Shown here: piece by piece, positions 22,386 to 26,562 of the stretch
Position numbering within the stretch: position 1 is the stretch's first letter
Layout: the number at the start of each line of letters is the position of its first letter
Position numbers and translations under genes: made by a program
Assembly: GCA_034180005.1 (NCBI GenBank)
Contig: JAXFPC010000019.1
Coordinates: 1-26,562, forward strand
Length of the DNA stretch: 26,562 nt
Direction of reading: 5' to 3'
Origin: JAXFPC01 sp034180005
GTDB taxonomy: Bacteria > Bacillota > Negativicutes > Acidaminococcales > Acidaminococcaceae
Notes under the pieces: generated by a model
The model's input: only the letters and a program-made list of their open reading frames with translations
The model's database searches: none
What the model was told of the DNA's origin: nothing

Positions 22386-23636
22386 TTGAACAAAAGAAGA
22401 GTTGTCGTAACGGGCATAGGACCCATTACCCCCATCGGTATAGGTAAAGAGAATTTTTGGAAAAATTTGGTAGCAGGTAAATCAGGTATTACAGAGATAA
22501 CCCAGTTTGACGCCACCGATTTCCCGGTACGGATTGCCGGAGAAGTTAAAGATTTTGATTACGCCGATTATATCGATAAAAAAGAAGGCAAGCGTATGGA
22601 TCGAGTGACTCACTTTGCTGTGGCGGCAGCCAAACTGGCAGCGGAAGATGCCAAGCTTGATATGTCTAAAGAAGATCCTCTGCGGTGCGGCGTTTGCGTC
22701 GGCAGCGGCGTTGGCGGCATTATAACATTTTTGGATCAGTCTACGAAGTACTTGGAAAAGGGTCACTCTAAAGTAAGTCCCTTCTTCATTCCGATGCAGA
22801 TACCAAATATGTCGGCAGGACAGATTGCCATCGCTTTGGGATTAAAGGGGCCAAATACGGCTATAGTTACAGCATGCGCTACGGGTACGAACTGCATAGG
22901 TGATGCTCTGCGCACTATTCAATACGGTGATGCCGACGTGATGCTTGCAGGAGGCAGCGAGGCTGCTGTAAGTCCTATAGTCATAGCAGGATTTGCCAAC
23001 ATGAAAGCTTTGTCCACTAACAATGACAGCCCGCAGGAAGCGTCCTGTCCTTTTGATAAAAAACGCGACGGATTTGTCATGGGTGAAGGATCAGGCATAC
23101 TTGTCATGGAAGAGCTGGAGCATGCTAAAGCGCGCGGTGCTCATATTTATGCGGAGCTTGTCGGCTTCGGTACTAACTGCGATGCGTATCACATAACAGC
23201 TCCCGATCCCACAGGTGAAACGCCGGCTAAATGTATCGAAGGCGCGTTGCTTGATGCGGGTGTAAAACCGGAAGAAGTGGATTACATCAACGCTCACGGA
23301 ACATCCACTCATCGTAATGATCTTGGTGAGACGATAGCCTTTAAAAAAGTTTTCGGAGAGCACGCTTATAAATTGTGTATCAGCTCCAACAAGTCCATGA
23401 TAGGACATCTTCTCGGTGCAGCCGGCGGAGTGGAAGCAATTGCTACTGTCATGACTATTGAAAACGGAATCATTCCGCCGACCATAAACTATAAGGATGC
23501 CGACTTGGAAGAGGGACTCGACCTTGACTATGTTCCCAATGTGGCGAGAGAGCGCAAAGTTGATGTGGCGATGAGCGACAATTTGGGTTTCGGAGGACAT
23601 AACGCGTCTTTAGTATTTAAAAGGTATGTAGAGTAA
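22386..23636 (+). CDS. fabF: 3-oxoacyl-ACP synthase II
   Basis: FabF condenses acyl-ACP with malonyl-ACP during elongation. The 416-residue protein has the Cys-His-His triad: C164 (TACATGTN), H304 (NAHGTSTHRND) and H341 (KSMIGHLLGAAG). It starts at TTG 22386 (MNKRRVVVTGIGPITPIG), with ttgaggtg upstream; no in-frame ATG gives a full family N-terminus. rnc follows within 15 bp. Confidence 0.97.
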   Translation: MNKRRVVVTGIGPITPIGIGKENFWKNLVAGKSGITEITQFDATDFPVRIAGEVKDFDYADYIDKKEGKRMDRVTHFAVAAAKLAAEDAKLDMSKEDPLRCGVCVGSGVGGIITFLDQSTKYLEKGHSKVSPFFIPMQIPNMSAGQIAIALGLKGPNTAIVTACATGTNCIGDALRTIQYGDADVMLAGGSEAAVSPIVIAGFANMKALSTNNDSPQEASCPFDKKRDGFVMGEGSGILVMEELEHAKARGAHIYAELVGFGTNCDAYHITAPDPTGETPAKCIEGALLDAGVKPEEVDYINAHGTSTHRNDLGETIAFKKVFGEHAYKLCISSNKSMIGHLLGAAGGVEAIATVMTIENGIIPPTINYKDADLEEGLDLDYVPNVARERKVDVAMSDNLGFGGHNASLVFKRYVE

Positions 23637-23650
23637 AAGCGGGTGAGTTG

Positions 23651-24379
23651 ATGCAGCAGGGACGTATTGAGCAGCTGCAGGATTTTTGTCGCAGACAGGG
23701 TATCGTTATGAGAGATCTTTCCCTTTTGGACATGGCTCTTACTCATACTTCATACGCGCACGAGTCCAAGAAAAAAGCTAAGAATGTTCATAACGAGAGA
23801 ATTGAATTTTTGGGCGACTCGGTTTTAAGCATAGTCGTTAGTACGTATATGTACAATAACTTCCCGAATCTCAATGAGGGGCAGTTGACGCGGATGCGTG
23901 CTAACTTAGTGTGCGAGGCTTCTCTTTTTGAACTTGCCAAAAAACTTGGGTTGGGCAAGCTGTTGCTTTTAGGAAGAGGAGAAAGCCTAAGCGGCGGACG
24001 CGGCAGGGCATCCATTCTGGCAGATGCTTTCGAATCTCTTTTGGGCGCCGTGTATCTTGACCAGGGTTTTGAGGCGGCGCAGGCATATCTTCTCGGAATT
24101 ATGCAGGAGCAGATTGATTTTGTGTGCAGCAACGGGATATTTAACGATTACAAGACAAGACTGCAAGAGTTGCTTCAGCGTAACGGAGATATAGATATTG
24201 CTTACAAGCTTGTCAGAAGCGACGGCCCGGAGCATGATAAAACTTTTACTTCTGTAGTTGTAGTGTCCGGTAATGTATCGGGACGCGGCAGCGGTCACAG
24301 TAAAAAGGATGCCGAGCAGCAGGCGGCCAAAGCAGCTTTGGATAGATTGAATGAAGCCACGGGTACAAAAAATTCATAA
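23651..24379 (+). CDS. rnc: Ribonuclease III
   Basis: RNase III cuts double-stranded RNA and matures the rRNA precursor. The 242-residue protein has the signature NERIEFLGDSVL with E52 and D56. A second acidic pair, D125 and E128, lies in ADAFESLLGAVY. The C-terminal dsRNA-binding domain starts at about residue 160 (DYKTRLQELLQRNG) and runs to SKKDAEQQAAKAAL. ATG 23651 is preferred over the TTG immediately before it. A terminator follows, so the usual smc-ftsY genes are not directly downstream. Confidence 0.97.
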   Translation: MQQGRIEQLQDFCRRQGIVMRDLSLLDMALTHTSYAHESKKKAKNVHNERIEFLGDSVLSIVVSTYMYNNFPNLNEGQLTRMRANLVCEASLFELAKKLGLGKLLLLGRGESLSGGRGRASILADAFESLLGAVYLDQGFEAAQAYLLGIMQEQIDFVCSNGIFNDYKTRLQELLQRNGDIDIAYKLVRSDGPEHDKTFTSVVVVSGNVSGRGSGHSKKDAEQQAAKAALDRLNEATGTKNS

Positions 24380-24389
24380 TCTTATCTTA

Positions 24390-24433
24390 ACAGATCATCG
24401 TATTTGCAATTGTAAGAGCGATGGTCTGTTTTT
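24390..24433 (+). terminator. Terminator of the fab-rnc operon
   Basis: An 11-bp stem (24390-24400 with 24419-24429, one G-U) has a larger 18-nt loop and is followed by a T run. It lies just after rnc. Confidence 0.75.
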
Positions 24434-24454
24434 GCGTCCGGCTGCTTTGGTATG

Positions 24455-24463
24455 TGGTATAAT
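24455..24463 (+). promoter_or_regulatory. Extended -10 promoter of the ComEC-like gene
   Basis: TGGTATAAT is a full extended -10, about 30 bp before the ATG. No clear -35 is present. Confidence 0.55.
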
Positions 24464-24492
24464 TTGAGCAACAACAGGCTAAGGAGAAATAA

Positions 24493-25398
24493 ATGTACAG
24501 CTTAAAGCTTTTATTGAAAATATTCGGCGCTGTTTTTACGGCTGTCGCAGTTTGGCTGGGCACCGTCGGCAGAGCGGATCCTGAACATTGGGGAGCCAAT
24601 CGACAGGAGCCTGCAGGAAATATTTTAACCGTAAGCATCTTGGATGTGGGACACGGTGATGCCACATTGCTGCAATATGCCGGAAAAAATATTCTCATAG
24701 ATACCGGCGACAGCAGACAGAGAACCGCTCTTGTAAGACAGCTGGAGGAACGCGGCGTTAAACGGATAGAAACTATGATTCTTACGCATCACGATGCCGA
24801 CCATATAGGTAATGCTGTTTTTGCAGCGGGCAAGTACGGCGTGAGCAGAATTTTAGATAACGGACTTATAAATGAAAGAAACAGCAGTTCACGTAAACTG
24901 AGCAGTATGTTGAATCAAGGTTATAAAAATAAAAAACTTCGAGCAGGAGATATGCTCGAAGTTGGTGACAATGTTAAACTGGAAGTTTTATCTCCGGGAG
25001 ATTTTTTGCCGCAGGAGACACGCAACGACCATAATAACAACAGTATTGTTCTGCGTCTGCGTTACGGTAATTTTTCCATGCTTTTCTGTGGCGATATCGA
25101 AGCTCCGGCTGAGGCTGCTTTGGCGGCAAGATACGGGCCTGCTCTTAAAGCCGATGTTTTAAAAGTAGCGCATCACGGCAGCAAAAGTTCATCGTATTAT
25201 AAATTCATCGAAGCGGTGCGGCCTAGGTATGCTCTCATAAGTTGCGGAGCATTTGAAGAATACCGTCATCCTAATAAGAAAGTGGTGTCATCCTTGGAAC
25301 ATTTGGGAGCTGAAGTGTTGACCACTCACAGCAGCGGGGCTCTCGTTGTCATATCGGATGGCAAAACTTATCAGGTGAAAGAACAAAATAAACCCTAA
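24493..25398 (+). CDS. Secreted or anchored metallo-beta-lactamase-fold protein, ComEC C-terminal-like
   Basis: This 301-residue protein has an N-terminal hydrophobic segment (about 5-26) that would anchor or export the rest. It then has a metallo-beta-lactamase fold: ILDVGHGDATLL, the metal motif H99-H100-D101-A102-D103-H104 (THHDADHIG), FCGDIE and VAHHGSKSSS. This is the domain found at the C-terminus of ComEC DNA-uptake proteins; here it is alone, without the transmembrane channel. ATG 24493 has aaggag upstream. Stand-alone versions are common in Firmicutes, and their substrate (possibly DNA) is not settled. Confidence 0.87.
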   Translation: MYSLKLLLKIFGAVFTAVAVWLGTVGRADPEHWGANRQEPAGNILTVSILDVGHGDATLLQYAGKNILIDTGDSRQRTALVRQLEERGVKRIETMILTHHDADHIGNAVFAAGKYGVSRILDNGLINERNSSSRKLSSMLNQGYKNKKLRAGDMLEVGDNVKLEVLSPGDFLPQETRNDHNNNSIVLRLRYGNFSMLFCGDIEAPAEAALAARYGPALKADVLKVAHHGSKSSSYYKFIEAVRPRYALISCGAFEEYRHPNKKVVSSLEHLGAEVLTTHSSGALVVISDGKTYQVKEQNKP

Positions 25399-25424
25399 TA
25401 GTGCACACTTTGTAAATCAGGATT

Positions 25425-26249
25425 TTATAAATACTCACCGTTACTCAGCGGCAGTTTCGTTTCGGCGGCTTCCTGCTGCTGCGCTTGTGTGATGAAGCCG
25501 TATTTTTGCATGGCATCCAGCACCAAAAGCTGGCGTTTTTTACATCCTGCAGGATTTTCCAGCGGATTAAGCGCGCTGGGTGCATAAGGGAGAGCTGCTA
25601 TGACGGCGCACTCGGCAAGGGTCAGAGCAGAAGGCGCCTTGGCAAAATAACGTTGGGAGGCTTGGTGTACCCCTGTAGCTCCGGCGCCGAAGTATGTAGT
25701 ATTGAGATAGAGAGCAAGAATTTCATCTTTGCTGTATTTGTGCTCCATTGCCGCGGCCAGGATGAACTCGGCGGTTTTTCTTTCCAAGCTCTGCTCATCG
25801 TTAAGAAAAATATTTTTCACCAGCTGCTGCGTAAGAGTGCTGCCTCCCTGGACAATCTCACCTGCCGTAGTGTTGACGAGAATTGCTCTGGCAACGCCGT
25901 TAATATCAATCGGCCCGTGTTTGTAAAAATCGTGGTCTTCTATAGCAATGAGCGCTTGCGGCATATTTCCGGACATGTTGGACAGTTCCGTCCAGTCGGG
26001 TTTTTGCCGCAGCGGGTCAATTTCTTCATCCAAGTTGAATACAAGGTAAAATTTTTGCACATAGCCCGGCCACTCATCTTTTGGCGGCATCAGTTTCAGC
26101 AGCAGAGACTTGGCGGCCGAACGCTCATGAACGGCAAGACGTCGCTCTTGGGAAGGCGAATTTTGGACAGGAGTTTCTTTGGTGTCGGTGCCATTGTAAA
26201 GAATCATACCTATGAAAATCAGAACTGCAAGAAAAGTTGTTTTGATCAT
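25425..26249 (-). CDS. Monofunctional GT51 peptidoglycan transglycosylase
   Basis: This 274-residue protein has one N-terminal membrane anchor (about 4-18) and a single GT51 domain. Motif 1 is IAIEDHDFYKHGPID, with E104 as the likely catalytic glutamate. Motif 2 is GGSTLTQQLVKN (from residue 135). Then come RKTAEFILAAAMEHKYSKDEIL and NTTYFGAGATGVHQASQRYF. It polymerises lipid II into glycan strands outside the cytoplasmic membrane. No penicillin-binding transpeptidase domain follows; the protein ends normally, so it is not a visibly truncated class A PBP. ATG at 26249 has gaaagga upstream. It is convergent with the ComEC-like gene, with only 26 bp between stops and no clear terminator. Confidence 0.9.
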   Translation of the reverse strand: MIKTTFLAVLIFIGMILYNGTDTKETPVQNSPSQERRLAVHERSAAKSLLLKLMPPKDEWPGYVQKFYLVFNLDEEIDPLRQKPDWTELSNMSGNMPQALIAIEDHDFYKHGPIDINGVARAILVNTTAGEIVQGGSTLTQQLVKNIFLNDEQSLERKTAEFILAAAMEHKYSKDEILALYLNTTYFGAGATGVHQASQRYFAKAPSALTLAECAVIAALPYAPSALNPLENPAGCKKRQLLVLDAMQKYGFITQAQQQEAAETKLPLSNGEYL

Positions 26250-26550
26250 AGTGGTTGTCCTTTCAAATCTGATTTGCTTTCATCTATTCTGACTATGCTA
26301 ACAGTGTATCATTTGCCGAGAAAAAATAAAAGTCTTATTGTATTTCGAAAGTTTGGACAGTGTGCTATATTAAACAGTAATTTAAAGGTATTGAATGAAA
26401 GCGATAAAATTTTGAAAAAAACTTTGAAAAGTAGAGTTATTGGTAGTAAAATAGGTTGTATAAAACAGAAAGGTATTTTTACGCGATATTTTCCGGTATT
26501 ATCGGAATTTTTGCTGGTTAAGATACTGATAAATATTAAGGGGGATGGAT
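26250..26550. other. AT-rich intergenic region before a partial gene
   Basis: No gene is seen in this roughly 300-bp stretch. It should hold the promoter of the minus-strand transglycosylase gene, which I could not define, and a plus-strand promoter at 26424-26452. The minus-strand reading frame across it is low-complexity and unlike a protein. Confidence 0.5.
26424..26452 (+). promoter_or_regulatory. Putative promoter of the downstream gene
   Basis: TTGAAA (26424-26429) and TAAAAT (26447-26452) are 17 bp apart. A leader of about 90 nt would precede the ATG at 26551. Confidence 0.55.
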
Positions 26551-26562
26551 ATGAGAGCAAGT
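26551..26562 (+). CDS. Start of a gene cut by the window end
   Basis: An ATG follows aagggggatgg at good spacing and a promoter lies about 100 bp upstream. Only four codons (MRAS) are visible, so nothing can be said of the product. Confidence 0.5.

Noticed and set aside
26309..26560. 83-codon minus-strand ORF at the right end
   Set aside because: It is a low-complexity Leu/Ile/Phe-rich translation of AT-rich spacer and runs against a plus-strand promoter and start.
1..26562. CRISPR arrays, phage genes, intact insertion sequences
   Set aside because: No spaced repeat series, integrase, transposase or capsid-like ORF was found on either strand.

Overview
The window looks like a chromosomal housekeeping segment from a low- to mid-GC bacterium of the Firmicutes lineage. 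The markers are FapR, a CcpN-type regulator, PpsR, a FabK-like reductase, TmcAL next to ackA, YceD-rpmF and extended Shine-Dalgarno sites. An LptA/OstA-like periplasmic protein with a signal peptide, beside dnaG, points to an outer membrane. Together these suggest a diderm Firmicute, most likely class Negativicutes; the genus cannot be fixed from this sequence. No phage, intact insertion sequence or CRISPR array was seen.

Layout. 1-180: the 3' end of an rRNA operon (5S rRNA and terminator). 181-610: an AT-rich gap with a tandem duplication, a long inverted repeat and a palindromic operator-like site. 611-2167: ccpN-like repressor and ppsR, overlapping, with a terminator; ppsR appears to lack a standard start codon. 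2170-2510: an orphan gap with an imperfect hairpin and a tiny ORF. 2511-2987 (-): lptA-like gene, divergent from dnaG-rpoD (3155-6572). 6575-6740: a promoter, tRNA-Met(CAT) and a terminator. 6807-8135: a VOC/glyoxalase-like gene convergent with a radical SAM gene. 8231-9537: a ZTP riboswitch with an overlapping terminator, controlling a stand-alone AICAR transformylase. 9562-11205 (-): a secreted DUF4127 protein. 11277-13088: rsmD, then coaD coupled to a coiled-coil gene. 13183-15683: tmcAL (-) divergent from ackA (+). 15728-16536: a consensus promoter, yceD and rpmF, and a terminator. 16619-24433: a fatty acid and phospholipid synthesis cluster, fapR-plsX-fabH-fabD-fabG-acpP-fabK-fabF-rnc, with a promoter and FapR box in front. 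24493-26249: a ComEC-like metallo-beta-lactamase protein convergent with a stand-alone GT51 transglycosylase. 26551: the start of a truncated gene.

How the genes work together. The fap/fab cluster is close to a complete type II elongation set: PlsX, the ACP carrier, FabD loading, FabH initiation, FabF condensation, FabG first reduction and a FabK-like last reduction. FabZ and acetyl-CoA carboxylase are absent here. FapR, which senses malonyl-CoA in characterised species, has a box just downstream of its own -10. TmcAL (acetate-dependent acetylation of elongator tRNA-Met) is divergent from ackA, and a CAT tRNA lies 6.5 kb away. A 16-bp site matching at 15 positions lies in front of both ccpN and ackA, which hints at shared control of carbon flow.

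No wholly new multi-gene system stands out. The best leads are the ppsR start, the ccpN/ackA site, the extra cysteine cluster in the FabK-like enzyme, the riboswitch-controlled half-PurH, and the unexplained 2170-2510 gap.
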